Origin: Deltaproteobacteria bacterium
GTDB taxonomy: Bacteria > Desulfobacterota > Syntrophorhabdia > Syntrophorhabdales > JANXAF01
Direction: 5' to 3'
NCBI GenBank assembly: GCA_026417175.1
Contig: JAOADT010000020.1
Coordinates: 1 to 35,883, forward strand
DNA length: 35,883 nucleotides
Below, in pieces: positions 1 to 8,288 of the stretch (position 1 is its first letter; the number at the start of each line of letters is the position of its first letter). The position numbers and the translations under genes are program-made. The notes under the pieces are model-generated. The model was not told the DNA's origin and searched no databases. It worked only from the letters and a program-made list of their open reading frames with translations.

Positions 1-2
1 GT

Positions 3-134
3 AAAGAGATAGTAGATATAGCAAATGCTGCTAAAAACACTACCCAGAGTGCCCATGATACAACCCAGTATGCAGTTAACCTATCCAATTTGGCCCGTGC
101 TCTCCAAAGTTCCGTAAAATTTTTCAAAATTTAA
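3..134 (+). CDS. Methyl-accepting chemotaxis protein, C-terminal end (partial)
   Basis: An open frame enters from the left edge and stops at TAA 132-134, giving 43 residues. They read as the last helix of an MCP signalling domain: a heptad-like pattern of Ala, Thr and Gln (IANAAKNTTQSAHDTTQYAV), then NLSNLARALQSSVKFFKI. Chemoreceptors typically end in this way, with an L-A-x-x-L-x-x-x-V-x-x-F-K tail. The protein would transduce signals to CheA/CheW at the membrane. Sensor domain, HAMP and kinase-contact tip lie outside the window, so the ligand is unknown. The stop codon lies within the left arm of a long-spaced inverted repeat. Confidence 0.7.
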   Translation, partial: KEIVDIANAAKNTTQSAHDTTQYAVNLSNLARALQSSVKFFKI

Positions 135-333
135 CCAGTGGGGAAGGGTAGAAGAGAAAAAAACGGTATAAAAAATTATTATTCCTTCGAAATGAGAATG
201 AAAGACTTTTGGATTAGAAAAAGAAAAGATTATTGTGGGGACGATAGAAACGCGATGGATGCCTACTTTTGAATGTGAATAGGAAAATTTCATGTGATTA
301 GGTTGGATAGAAGCTTCTCATTCCCCACTGGTT
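133..333. repeat. 13-bp inverted repeat bracketing a 175-bp spacer
   Basis: aaccagtggggaa at 133-145 is repeated as its exact reverse complement at 321-333. The similarity goes on inwards imperfectly (gggtagaag on the left, cttctca on the right). The spacer holds no convincing gene. It could be a remnant of a small non-autonomous element with terminal inverted repeats, or a long-range RNA stem after the MCP gene. No clear target-site duplication was seen. Confidence 0.4.
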
Positions 334-436
334 TATTTAGATTTTGTTGGGTAAGAATGATCCCTTCTTTATCTCTAAAAACATTACTTTCCCTGCCGAT
401 AATCCTTTAGGTGAGTAATCTTCATGGGAGGCTATT

Positions 437-2173
437 ATGAGCCTTAATTCCCTTAAATCAGAGGAACAGAAAGAATCCATAGAACGATTCCTTAAGGTTA
501 TCCTTCCAATCGTTGTTGCCCTAGGATTGGTTTTTCTTTTCTTCGATCTAAGAAGACTGGGTGGAAATTATCGGTCCCTGGAGTTTCTATTCTACTCTCT
601 CACCGTTTTTGGTCTCCTTCTATCCTATTTTTTTAGAAAATATATTCCCTCTCATATCAATTTTCTTTTCATCGTTTTTCTTCTTTTTTTCGTTTCTGCC
701 TTCTCTCTCATCTGGTACGGTTTTGAGATGAAAAGCACACTTGCCCTTTCACACATCTGCATACTACTCTTTTTCGTTTTTGGTCCAAAGATTGGATACT
801 TAAGCCTCTCTTTTGGAGCAGCTATTATAGTCCTTAAAGGCATTCTTTTGGACATGGGGTATACTAGTGTAAGTCCCGTATTTTTAAAAAGACTTCCCAC
901 ATTTGAAATGTGGGCGCTTGTTGCTTTTGCCTTCTTTTTTTATCCATTTCCAGTATTGTTTTTTATAGCTCAAGCAAAAGAAAAACTTGAGAAAAAGATA
1001 AACGAACTTTACGAAGTAAACCGTAAACTTAAAGAAGAGATTATAAAAAGGCAAATATCAGAGAAAAAGGCAGCCGAGCTCGAGGACATGTACAGATCCA
1101 TGATAAGAAGCTCCGTTGCAGGTTTTTTCTTTCTTGATGGGACAAAGTTCATTTTTGCAAATAGAAAGACATGCGAAATCCTTGGAGTCGATGAAACTGA
1201 AATAGTAACAAAGGATTTTGTGGAATTTATACATCCAGAAGATGTAAACCATATCTTCCCTTTTTTTGCTAAGGGCTTTCCTCTTTCCGAAAAAACGTTA
1301 AGGTGCATATCAAAAGATGGAAAAGAACTTTTTGTCCTTTTCTCTATAGTCCCTATCCTTTATGGAGAAAAAAATCTTTATTCCGGAGTTATGATAGATG
1401 TAACAAGAGAGAAGAAACTAGAGTCAGAGCTTATCCATGCCCAGAAGATGGAGGCAGTAGGTGTGCTTACACAGGGCATATCCCACGATTTCAATAACGT
1501 TCTTACCGCTATAGTAGGATACGCATCCCTAATGAAGGAAAGATTAGAAAAGGACGATCCTTTGAGGATCTATACGGAAAGGATAGTCTCCTCGTGCGAA
1601 AAGGCTCAGGCCATAATAAAAGATCTTCTCATATTCGGAAGAAAGGATCCTTTGATGATGAAGGAGATTGATCTAAATGAAGTGATAAAGGATTCGGAAG
1701 GATTACTCAGAAGACTTTTTACGCGCGATACACATATGGAACTTCATCTTTCAGATGAAAAACTAACTGTTATGTGTGATCCCGTAAAAATACAGCAGGT
1801 GCTCATGAACCTTGCTACCAATGCAAGGGATGCAATGACAGAAAGAAAGATTGTTGTAATAAAAGTAAAACCCTTTGAGATAGATGATGACTTTATAAGA
1901 GATAACGGTTTCGGTAACAAGGGAAAATACGCTCTCATATCTTTCTCAGATACGGGATCTGGAATAAAAGATGATGTCAAAAATCACATATTTGAACCTT
2001 TCTTCACAACTAAGGAGAAAGGCAAGGGAACTGGGCTTGGCCTTTCTGTTGCATACAGTATAATCAAGCAGCATAATGGTTACATAAGGGTGGAAAGCAC
2101 TTTTGGTGTGGGTACAACTTTTTATATCTATCTACCGCTTGTTGAGGAAAAGATTAAAAAATTTGAAGCGTAA
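437..2173 (+). CDS. Membrane-bound PAS sensor histidine kinase
   Basis: Predicted 578-residue inner-membrane sensor kinase that would autophosphorylate and pass phosphate to an unlinked response regulator. About five hydrophobic segments lie between residues 20 and 178, followed by a charged coiled coil (about 180-218), one PAS domain (about 219-328), a HisKA dimerisation helix with phospho-acceptor His350 in GISHDFNN, and an HATPase_c domain. That domain has an N box (NLATNARDAM, Asn462), a G1 box (DTGSGI, Asp505) and a G2 box (GKGTGLGL, 529-536). No receiver domain is fused and no regulator gene is adjacent, so it is an orphan. The start is supported by GGGAGG at 426-431, five bases before the ATG. 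The signal sensed by the membrane part cannot be told; the PAS domain shows no recognisable haem or flavin signature. Confidence 0.9.
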   Translation: MSLNSLKSEEQKESIERFLKVILPIVVALGLVFLFFDLRRLGGNYRSLEFLFYSLTVFGLLLSYFFRKYIPSHINFLFIVFLLFFVSAFSLIWYGFEMKSTLALSHICILLFFVFGPKIGYLSLSFGAAIIVLKGILLDMGYTSVSPVFLKRLPTFEMWALVAFAFFFYPFPVLFFIAQAKEKLEKKINELYEVNRKLKEEIIKRQISEKKAAELEDMYRSMIRSSVAGFFFLDGTKFIFANRKTCEILGVDETEIVTKDFVEFIHPEDVNHIFPFFAKGFPLSEKTLRCISKDGKELFVLFSIVPILYGEKNLYSGVMIDVTREKKLESELIHAQKMEAVGVLTQGISHDFNNVLTAIVGYASLMKERLEKDDPLRIYTERIVSSCEKAQAIIKDLLIFGRKDPLMMKEIDLNEVIKDSEGLLRRLFTRDTHMELHLSDEKLTVMCDPVKIQQVLMNLATNARDAMTERKIVVIKVKPFEIDDDFIRDNGFGNKGKYALISFSDTGSGIKDDVKNHIFEPFFTTKEKGKGTGLGLSVAYSIIKQHNGYIRVESTFGVGTTFYIYLPLVEEKIKKFEA

Positions 2174-2259
2174 GCATTTTAACCAATTACCGTAATAACC
2201 CTTTTTTACAAAATTAGCTCAAATTTGGTCCATCTATCTTTATTATTAAAATAAGGTAG

Positions 2260-2288
2260 TTGATTTTTCTAGATAGAAATTATAGGAT
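2260..2288 (+). promoter_or_regulatory. Possible sigma70 promoter before the XdhC-like gene
   Basis: TTGATT at 2260-2265 and TAGGAT at 2283-2288 are separated by 17 bases. This would start transcription about ten bases before the ATG at 2306, leaving almost no leader, and no Shine-Dalgarno sequence is visible. The match is weaker than for other promoters in this window. Confidence 0.3.
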
Positions 2289-2305
2289 ATTAAAAACGTT
2301 AAAAT

Positions 2306-3310
2306 ATGAGTTCTTTTAAAGACCTTATAAACAGCATAATCTTCGCAATTGATGAAGGAAAGGTGGGAACCGTAGCTACAGTTATTAAGGCCAAAGGATC
2401 AACACCTGCACCTTCTGGATCAAAAATGTTTATTTGTGAAGATGGATCATTTATTGGGTCAGTAGGTGGAGGATGTATGGAATCAGAGATCTGGATGAGG
2501 TCCAAGTACGTGATGATGAGTAAAGAGCCACAGAAGGTTACTTTTCATCTTACGAGTGAAACTGTGGAAGATGAAGGAATGGTTTGTGGGGGAAAGGTAG
2601 AGATTTTTGTTGAACCGCTAAAGTACGAACATAAACCAATTTACAAAAAAGCTCTTGAGTGTTTTGTAAACGGAGATAGTGCGATTTTATTAACAACCAT
2701 TTCCAGACCGTATAAGAAAGTTCTGCTTACGGAAGGCGGACATGTAATAGGTGATAAAATGGAGAACCTCGAATACATCACTTCAGAATTCTTCTCATTA
2801 AAAGACCCACAAATTTTTAGAGGGGTTGTAGTAGAGCCTTTAATTTGTTATGAAGAGCTCATAATCTATGGGGCAGGTCACATATCCCAGCACGCATGTA
2901 GATTTGCGAAGGCGGTCGGTTTTTATGTAACTATTGTAGATGATAGGGAAAATTTTGCAAATAAAGAGCGCTTCCCGGAGGCAGATCGTATATTGATTGA
3001 AAAATTAACATCTCTGTCTTTAGAGGCCAGACCTCCGAAAAAAGGCTATGCAGTGATCGCAACGAGAGGTCATAAAAATGATGCATTTGTTCTTGAGCAA
3101 ATTCTTAACGATCCACCAAAATACGTAGGAATGATTGGAAGTCAAAGAAAGGTAAAAACAGTCTACAATTATTTGGAGTCAAAAGGAATTGGTAAAGACT
3201 CCTTGAAGAGGGTTCACGCTCCTATTGGGCTTAGGATCGGTGCAAAAACTCCTGAGGAAATTGGGTTAAGTATTGTGGCTGAACTAGTTAAAGAGAGAAG
3301 AAAAAGGTAA
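2306..3310 (+). CDS. XdhC/CoxI-family molybdenum-cofactor sulfuration chaperone
   Basis: 334-residue member of the XdhC/CoxI family. Members bind molybdenum cofactor and help its sulfuration and insertion into xanthine-dehydrogenase-type hydroxylases. The N-terminal XdhC domain shows GSVGGGCMES (51-60) with the conserved Cys57 and GMVCGGKVEIFVEP (from 91). The C-terminal Rossmann domain has GAGHIS at 189-194, followed by VDDREN (211-216) and, further on, GMIGSQRK. Family length is usual. No xanthine dehydrogenase, CO dehydrogenase or nucleotide-maturation gene is adjacent, so the client enzyme must be encoded elsewhere or the protein serves another role. There is no convincing Shine-Dalgarno sequence before the ATG. 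Confidence 0.85.
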   Translation: MSSFKDLINSIIFAIDEGKVGTVATVIKAKGSTPAPSGSKMFICEDGSFIGSVGGGCMESEIWMRSKYVMMSKEPQKVTFHLTSETVEDEGMVCGGKVEIFVEPLKYEHKPIYKKALECFVNGDSAILLTTISRPYKKVLLTEGGHVIGDKMENLEYITSEFFSLKDPQIFRGVVVEPLICYEELIIYGAGHISQHACRFAKAVGFYVTIVDDRENFANKERFPEADRILIEKLTSLSLEARPPKKGYAVIATRGHKNDAFVLEQILNDPPKYVGMIGSQRKVKTVYNYLESKGIGKDSLKRVHAPIGLRIGAKTPEEIGLSIVAELVKERRKR

Positions 3311-3660
3311 TTACAACCTCTCTTTTTGGAACCTGCGGTTATTTAATCGAAGAGAACGGAAATCCATCTAAAAGTAAACATAACCAGATTAGGAATAAAC
3401 AAGATTCTAAACGCAATTTTGCAAAAATCCAACTTTGATGAAGAGAAATGGGAATAGCCGAAGTAGATTTTATTCGAAATTTTTCTATTTTCTTTTTTTA
3501 CAGGGAAGCCAAAAGGAGTGCAAAAGCCTAAATAAAAACATTTAATAATTTAGGGTTAATACGATCTCTAACATCAAGTTTAGGGGTTTTTACAAGCAAA
3601 AACTTCACTGGTAAAGTAACCCAAATAATCAATTATTTATATCGACTTTTATTTTTCTTC
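3311..3660. other. Intergenic stretch with no recognised gene
   Basis: AT-rich sequence between the XdhC-like gene and the sulfur operon promoter. A short open stretch directly after the XdhC stop (reading LFGTCGYLIEENG on the + strand) has coding-like composition but no start, no signal and no recognised family. Nothing else could be supported. Confidence 0.4.
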
Positions 3661-3689
3661 TTGACATTATAACTAGGAAAAGGTACAAT
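3661..3689 (+). promoter_or_regulatory. Near-consensus sigma70 promoter of the sulfur operon
   Basis: TTGACA (3661-3666), 17 bases, TACAAT (3684-3689). Transcription would begin near 3696. That places the GTG/ATG codons at 3701-3706 too close to the 5' end and favours the ATG at 3719, which has a Shine-Dalgarno-like GAGG at 3709-3712. Confidence 0.75.
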
Positions 3690-3718
3690 TTTTAAAAATC
3701 GTGATGTTGAGGTTAGAA

Positions 3719-4951
3719 ATGTATATAATACAGGGACTGCAATGCAGAAATTGTGGAAGAAGTTACACTTTATCTCCTACTCACATATGTGAATTCTGTT
3801 TTGGGGGGCTTGATGTCGTATATGACTATTCCAAAGTAGGACATACATTCACCTTAAAGGCTCTAGAAAATAGACCATACAATATATGGAGATATAAAGA
3901 GCTACTTCCTATAGAAAAAGAGCCTGTATGCGGATTTAATGTGGGTTTTACGCCCCTACTTAGGGCAAGAAGGCTCGAAAGGCTGCTAGGAATAAAGGAA
4001 ATTTATATAAAGAATGACGCGGTGAATCATCCAACGCTATCGTTTAAGGACAGGGTAGTAGCGGTTGCAATTTCCAAGGCAGTGGAATTTGGTTACGATG
4101 TTATTTCCTGTGCCTCTACCGGAAATTTGGCTAATTCTGTTGCGGCATTGGCTGCATCATGTGGTCTGAAAAGTTATGTTTTTATTCCTTGGGATCTTGA
4201 AGCAGGGAAGGTTTTGGGAACATTGATTTATGGTGCCCATTTAATAAGGGTTAAAGGAACATACGACGACGTAAACCGACTCTGCAGTGAAATAGCAGAA
4301 AATTTTGAATGGGCATTCGTCAATATAAACATAAGACCTTTTTACGCTGAGGGATCAAAGACCTTCGGTTTTGAAATAGCAGAACAGATGAATTTTAAGT
4401 TGCCAAAACACATAGTCGTGCCGATGGGAGGGGGGTCACTTATAACAAAAATATGGAAAGCTTTTAAGGAACTACAAACACTTGGTTTCATCGATGCCAT
4501 CGAAACTAAAATGCACGGAGCACAGGCAGAAGGCGCTAACCCTATTGTATCTGCTTATAAACAGGGCAGGAAAACGATAAAACCGGTTAAGCCTAATACA
4601 ATCGCCAAGTCCTTGGCCATAGGCAACCCTGCCGATGGTGCGTATGCCTTGCAGACCATAAGAGAATCGGGTGGAACTGCCGAGGATGTAACGGACGACG
4701 AGATATTGGAAGGAATAAAAATGCTTGCCAGGGAAGAAGGTATATTTACAGAGACAGCTGGTGGCGTAACAGTAGCTGTTACCAGGAAATTGAAGGAACA
4801 AGGCGTAATCGGTGAAGACGATTCAGTTGTAATAGCTATCACAGGAAATGGTTTAAAGACCCAGGAAGTAGTCAGAAATAATATGGGAGAGCCTACTGTA
4901 ATCGAACCAAATTTGAAAGATTTTGAGAAAATTTATTGTACAGTAATCTAA
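3719..4951 (+). CDS. thrC: Threonine synthase-like PLP enzyme with N-terminal zinc ribbon
   Basis: 410-residue fold-type II PLP enzyme. Threonine synthase turns O-phosphohomoserine into threonine. An N-terminal zinc-ribbon-like motif is formed by C9/C12 and C24/C27. The PLP Schiff-base lysine is expected at K110 in LSFKDR, the phosphate-cradle loop is STGNLANS, and a glycine-rich VPMGGGS loop follows. The ATG at 3719 is chosen because the promoter at 3661-3689 and GAGG at 3709-3712 fit it better than GTG 3701. It is the first gene of a tight operon with a ThiS-like carrier, E1-like enzyme, JAMM protease and cysteine synthase. The company of sulfur-carrier genes leaves open that it uses a phosphorylated homoserine for sulfur chemistry rather than only for threonine; that is inference. 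Confidence 0.85.
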   Translation: MYIIQGLQCRNCGRSYTLSPTHICEFCFGGLDVVYDYSKVGHTFTLKALENRPYNIWRYKELLPIEKEPVCGFNVGFTPLLRARRLERLLGIKEIYIKNDAVNHPTLSFKDRVVAVAISKAVEFGYDVISCASTGNLANSVAALAASCGLKSYVFIPWDLEAGKVLGTLIYGAHLIRVKGTYDDVNRLCSEIAENFEWAFVNINIRPFYAEGSKTFGFEIAEQMNFKLPKHIVVPMGGGSLITKIWKAFKELQTLGFIDAIETKMHGAQAEGANPIVSAYKQGRKTIKPVKPNTIAKSLAIGNPADGAYALQTIRESGGTAEDVTDDEILEGIKMLAREEGIFTETAGGVTVAVTRKLKEQGVIGEDDSVVIAITGNGLKTQEVVRNNMGEPTVIEPNLKDFEKIYCTVI

Positions 4952-4962
4952 GGAGGAGACAA

Positions 4963-5475
4963 ATGGTAACGGTAAAAATTCCAGGACCTTTGAGAAAACT
5001 GACCGGCGGTAAAGACCTAATACAACTAGAGGGGGTGGTGACAGTCAAGGATGCTTTAGAAAAGTTAATAGAAACTTACCCTGAACTTGAGGACCGACTA
5101 AAAGATGAGAGGGGGCTTTTAAGGGAATTCATAAATATTTTTGTTAATAATGAGGATATAAGGTTTCTGAACGAACTTGATACCGAACTTAAGGATCAAG
5201 ATCACATAATCCTTGTCCCAGCAATAGCAGGTGGGCAGGGAAAACGGAGAGTCAAGCTTTATTTTCCCCCAGATAAAGTAAAAGAACCAGTGATTTACAA
5301 TTTAGGTCATATGTTCAAAATAGTAACAAACATACGAAAAGCCAATGTTGATGAGGATTTTGGCTGGGTCTCTCTCGAAGTGGAGGGAAGTGACGAAGAG
5401 TTCAGTAAGGCTATTGAATATCTAAAAAAACTAGGAATAAGAGTCGAGCCCATTGAAGGTGATATTTTAATCTGA
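4963..5475 (+). CDS. ThiS/MoaD-like sulfur carrier fused to a C-terminal NIL domain
   Basis: 170 residues in two parts. Residues 1-91 form a ubiquitin-like beta-grasp carrier ending in AIAGG (Gly90-Gly91), the diglycine that would be adenylated and converted to a thiocarboxylate. Residues about 96-170 match the NIL domain, known mainly from the C-terminus of the methionine-importer ATPase MetN where it binds methionine. The chain does not end at Gly-Gly, so the NIL part must be cut off before the carrier can be charged. The JAMM peptidase two genes downstream is the obvious candidate, by analogy with Mec/CysO and HcyD/HcyS. The start is ATG 4963, preceded by AGGAGG; longer in-frame starts reach into thrC and lack a ribosome site. 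Confidence 0.85.
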   Translation: MVTVKIPGPLRKLTGGKDLIQLEGVVTVKDALEKLIETYPELEDRLKDERGLLREFINIFVNNEDIRFLNELDTELKDQDHIILVPAIAGGQGKRRVKLYFPPDKVKEPVIYNLGHMFKIVTNIRKANVDEDFGWVSLEVEGSDEEFSKAIEYLKKLGIRVEPIEGDILI

Positions 5476-5484
5476 GAGCTTAAC

Positions 5485-6639
5485 ATGAATACAAAGGACG
5501 AGAAAGTACAGGAGATTTCAATCCACCAATTGGCAGAGGTCCTAAAACGTGAAAAGGACTTTCTACTTATTGACATAAGGGAAAAGTCGGAAATCCAAAC
5601 GGGATATTTGAAGGGCGCTCTGTTTATAGCACCAGATGAAATACTGGAGAAAGTTACGGAGATGGGTATAGACGGAGAAAGACCTTTGATTTTGTATTGC
5701 GGATTTGGAATAAAGTCTCTAGATGTGGGACGGAAATTAAAGAAACATGGTTATAAAAACGTCTACACCTTAAGAGAAGGATTTGAGGGTTGGCGCGCAG
5801 CTGGGTACGAATTTTCTGGTGATGCGCAGTTTTCTCCGGAACAGTTAACAAGGTATAGCCGACACATTCTTCTTAAAGAGATAGGAATCGAGGGACAGAG
5901 GAGATTAATTCAATCAAAAATTCTCATAGTGGGCGCGGGAGGTCTCGGATCCCCCTCAGCCCTTTACTTGGCAGCTGCCGGCGCGGGAACGATAGGGATT
6001 ATTGATCACGATGTTGTTGATCTGTCAAATCTTCAGAGACAGGTAATTCACACAACAGATAGGGTGGGATTACCAAAGGTCGAATCCGCTCGTGAAACTC
6101 TAAAAAAATTAAATCCTGACGTCAATATAATTACTTATAATGAAAGACTCTCAAAAGAGAATGGCCTAAGAATTTTTTCGGGATATGATATCGTGATTGA
6201 CGGATCTGACAACTTTCCTACTAAATTTCTGATAAATGATCTCGCTTTCTTTACGGGTATCCCTTATGTATTCGGTGGAGTATTCCAGTTTGAAGGACAG
6301 ATAAGCTTGTTCCATCCACACGGAGGAGGTCCGTGTCTTAGATGTGTATTCCCAAACCCTCCTCCCCAAGGTGTTGTGCCGAGTTGTAGCGAGGTTGGTA
6401 TCCTGGGGGTTGTGCCCGGCTTGATAGGTGTACTACAGGCCCAGGAATGCATAAAGGTTCTTTTGGGAATAGGTGACCCACTTATAGGGAGATTTCTAAA
6501 TTTCGATGCGTTAAGAACAAGTTTTGTCACATTTACGGTAAAGAAGAACTCTTCGTGTAGCTTATGTGGAGAAAATCCGACAATTAAAAAGATTGAAGAA
6601 TCAGAACAATTTTGTGAATCGAGGATATGGATAGCATGA
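5485..6639 (+). CDS. Rhodanese-MoeB/ThiF fusion: E1-like activating enzyme and sulfurtransferase
   Basis: 384 residues. The N-terminal rhodanese domain (about 8-112) has active-site Cys72 in the loop CGFGIKS. The C-terminal ThiF/MoeB domain (about 118-370) has the ATP-binding GAGGLGSP (150-157), a downstream Asp (GSDNFPTK region) and two zinc-binding CxxC pairs (C284/C287 and C358/C361). It should adenylate the carrier's C-terminal glycine and hand over persulfide sulfur from the rhodanese to make the thiocarboxylate. In eukaryotic MOCS3/Uba4 the rhodanese is C-terminal; here the order is swapped. The gene starts ten bases after the carrier gene and overlaps the next one, so co-translation is likely. 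The Shine-Dalgarno sequence is weak (GAGAG). Confidence 0.9.
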   Translation: MNTKDEKVQEISIHQLAEVLKREKDFLLIDIREKSEIQTGYLKGALFIAPDEILEKVTEMGIDGERPLILYCGFGIKSLDVGRKLKKHGYKNVYTLREGFEGWRAAGYEFSGDAQFSPEQLTRYSRHILLKEIGIEGQRRLIQSKILIVGAGGLGSPSALYLAAAGAGTIGIIDHDVVDLSNLQRQVIHTTDRVGLPKVESARETLKKLNPDVNIITYNERLSKENGLRIFSGYDIVIDGSDNFPTKFLINDLAFFTGIPYVFGGVFQFEGQISLFHPHGGGPCLRCVFPNPPPQGVVPSCSEVGILGVVPGLIGVLQAQECIKVLLGIGDPLIGRFLNFDALRTSFVTFTVKKNSSCSLCGENPTIKKIEESEQFCESRIWIA

Positions 6640-7046
6640 AATGGCCTCTTATTAAGATCCCTTCTATTATTTACCTAGAGATGATAAGTCACTCTCAAAA
6701 AGAGTGGCCAAATGAAGCATGCGGTATTCTTGCTGGTACCGATGATGAAGTAAGAAAGATATATCCTTTAGAAAATCAGGAAAAAAGTCCGTACAAATTC
6801 CTTATTTCTCCGCTCGACCAGTTAAAAGTCTTGTCCGACATAGAAAAAAGTGATCTCAGGATGGTTGGTGTTTACCACTCCCATCCAAATACAGACCCTT
6901 ATCCATCTAAGAGGGATTTAGAGTTTGCGATCTATCCTGATGTTTTATCAGTTATTATTTCTCTCAAAAGAAAAGAAAAGCCCAAAGTTTACATTTTTTC
7001 TTTCGAAGATGGAAATGTTAAAGAAGTTGAATATACAATCACATGA
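6636..7046 (+). CDS. JAMM/Mov34 metallopeptidase (Mec-like)
   Basis: About 136 residues. It carries the JAMM zinc-protease signature: catalytic Glu in NEACGIL, then H-S-H-P with Ser and Asp following (YHSHPNTDPYPSKRDL, a His-x-His-x7-Ser-x2-Asp spacing). Mycobacterial Mec releases cysteine from the CysO carrier, and Wolinella HcyD trims the HcyS carrier. Here the likely substrate is the carrier-NIL fusion, the carrier-cysteine adduct, or both. The ATG at 6636 forms an ATGA overlap with the stop of the upstream gene and sits 11 bases after GAGG. An alternative ATG at 6627 lies only two bases after that GAGG and is less likely. Confidence 0.88.
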   Translation: MKWPLIKIPSIIYLEMISHSQKEWPNEACGILAGTDDEVRKIYPLENQEKSPYKFLISPLDQLKVLSDIEKSDLRMVGVYHSHPNTDPYPSKRDLEFAIYPDVLSVIISLKRKEKPKVYIFSFEDGNVKEVEYTIT

Positions 7047-7055
7047 AAAGATGTC

Positions 7056-7955
7056 ATGTATTTTAATCGTTTAATCAGAAAAACAATAGTTCAAACAATA
7101 GGTAATACCCCGCTCATAAATATTTCCGGTCCAAATGTCAGTTCCCAGGTCAGAATTTTAGCTAAAGCTGAATTTATGAATCCTGGGGGATCCATTAAAG
7201 ATCGAACTGCCTTTAGAATCATAAAAGATGCTTTTGACACAGGGAGACTGAACAGTTCAAAGATGTTACTGGATGCTACCTCTGGAAATACCGGTATAGC
7301 GTACTCGATGATATGTGCAGGCATAAATGTACCTGTGGAGCTTGTGGTTCCTGGAAATATCAATCCTATAAAAAAAAGAATTATGGAAGCTTTTGGTGCT
7401 AAACTCATACTCAGTGATCCTTTGGAAGGCTCAGAAGGGGCATACAAGTTGGCCCAGAAAATTTACGAGCGATACCCTGAGAAATATTTTTTCGGAAATC
7501 AGTATAAAAACCGATCAAATTTTCTTGCACATTATGAATCAACTGGGAGTGAGATTCTAAAACAAACAAAGGGTAAAATCACACACTTTGTGGCCACTTT
7601 AGGTACAGGGGGAACCATTTTCGGGATAGGCAAGCGATTAAAAAACTTTAATCCGCACATAAAGGTAATATGCGTTCAGCCAGATGATGATTTCCACGGG
7701 ATAGAAGGTTTAAGACATGTAAGAGAACTTAAAACCAACGGTATTTACGTAGAGTCGGTGATTGATGAGGTCGTATATGTCAAAACTGAGGAGGCCTACA
7801 GTGCTCAAAGGTCAATAGCGAAGGAAACTGGCATCCTGGTTGGTTTCTCATCTGGTGCTTCTTTTTTTGTTGCAACTCAATTAGCCAGTTCGTTAAAAAA
7901 AGGGTTAGTGGTGACTATATTTCCTGACCGAGGAGAAAGGTACGTTTCTTTATAA
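7056..7955 (+). CDS. Cysteine synthase family PLP enzyme (CysM/CysK-like)
   Basis: 299-residue fold-type II PLP enzyme with the Schiff-base lysine K48 in NPGGSIKDR, the substrate loop SGNTGIA and the PLP-phosphate loop GTGGT. It would add sulfur to an activated serine. In this operon the sulfur donor is probably the carrier thiocarboxylate, as for mycobacterial CysM with CysO, not free sulfide. The segment GIEGLRHV lies where O-phosphoserine sulfhydrylases have an arginine for the phosphate, which hints at O-phosphoserine as substrate; this rests on memory of the family. The last gene of the operon, ten bases after the JAMM gene, with a weak ribosome site. The C-terminus is complete for a short family member. 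Confidence 0.88.
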   Translation: MYFNRLIRKTIVQTIGNTPLINISGPNVSSQVRILAKAEFMNPGGSIKDRTAFRIIKDAFDTGRLNSSKMLLDATSGNTGIAYSMICAGINVPVELVVPGNINPIKKRIMEAFGAKLILSDPLEGSEGAYKLAQKIYERYPEKYFFGNQYKNRSNFLAHYESTGSEILKQTKGKITHFVATLGTGGTIFGIGKRLKNFNPHIKVICVQPDDDFHGIEGLRHVRELKTNGIYVESVIDEVVYVKTEEAYSAQRSIAKETGILVGFSSGASFFVATQLASSLKKGLVVTIFPDRGERYVSL

Positions 7956-8000
7956 TTTTTAAGAGGTACTTAGAAAAAACAAAACATATACCGGTTAGAG

Positions 8001-8288
8001 CCAAAGGACCTTACGTTAATTATTGGTTCCTTTGGTGCATGCTCGGTGCTGGTTTATGGTGCTCCAAAATCGCCATTTCCACATACTAGAAATTTTGATT
8101 GGTGCTCATGTCATTTCGGCTACACTTGGGAGTCTTAGCTCAGAAATTATTTATTGATCCAGTTGTGGCTATTCCTTTTGTCTTTGACACAGCTATTTTA
8201 TTAATGCATCTTATCCGAAGGACTTCATCCGCCGGGTTAAGCGACGGTACTAACTGCAGTAATAGATAGAATATATCCTAAATATTGA
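8001..8288 (+). pseudogene. HPP-family integral membrane protein, decayed remnant
   Basis: Joining frames recovers the family hallmarks in order: LIIGSFGACSVLVYGAPKSP, then TRN; after a one-base shift IGAHVISATLGSLSSE; then ILLMHLIRRT; and after more shifts HPPG followed by ATVLTAVID and a terminal RIYPKY. HPP proteins are four-helix membrane proteins with a conserved HPP motif, some linked to nitrite transport. At least three frame changes and an in-frame stop are needed. The jump from AVID to the terminal RIYPKY suggests loss of the last helix. The N-terminus is also missing, and no promoter or ribosome site was found. Confidence 0.7.

Noticed and set aside
81-293. 70-codon minus-strand frame at the window start
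   Set aside because: It overlaps the MCP end and the inverted-repeat spacer, with no ribosome site.
8001-8032. Hairpin ccaaaggacc / ggttcctttgg as a terminator of the sulfur operon
   Set aside because: No T-run follows, and the right arm codes for the conserved GSFG of the HPP remnant.
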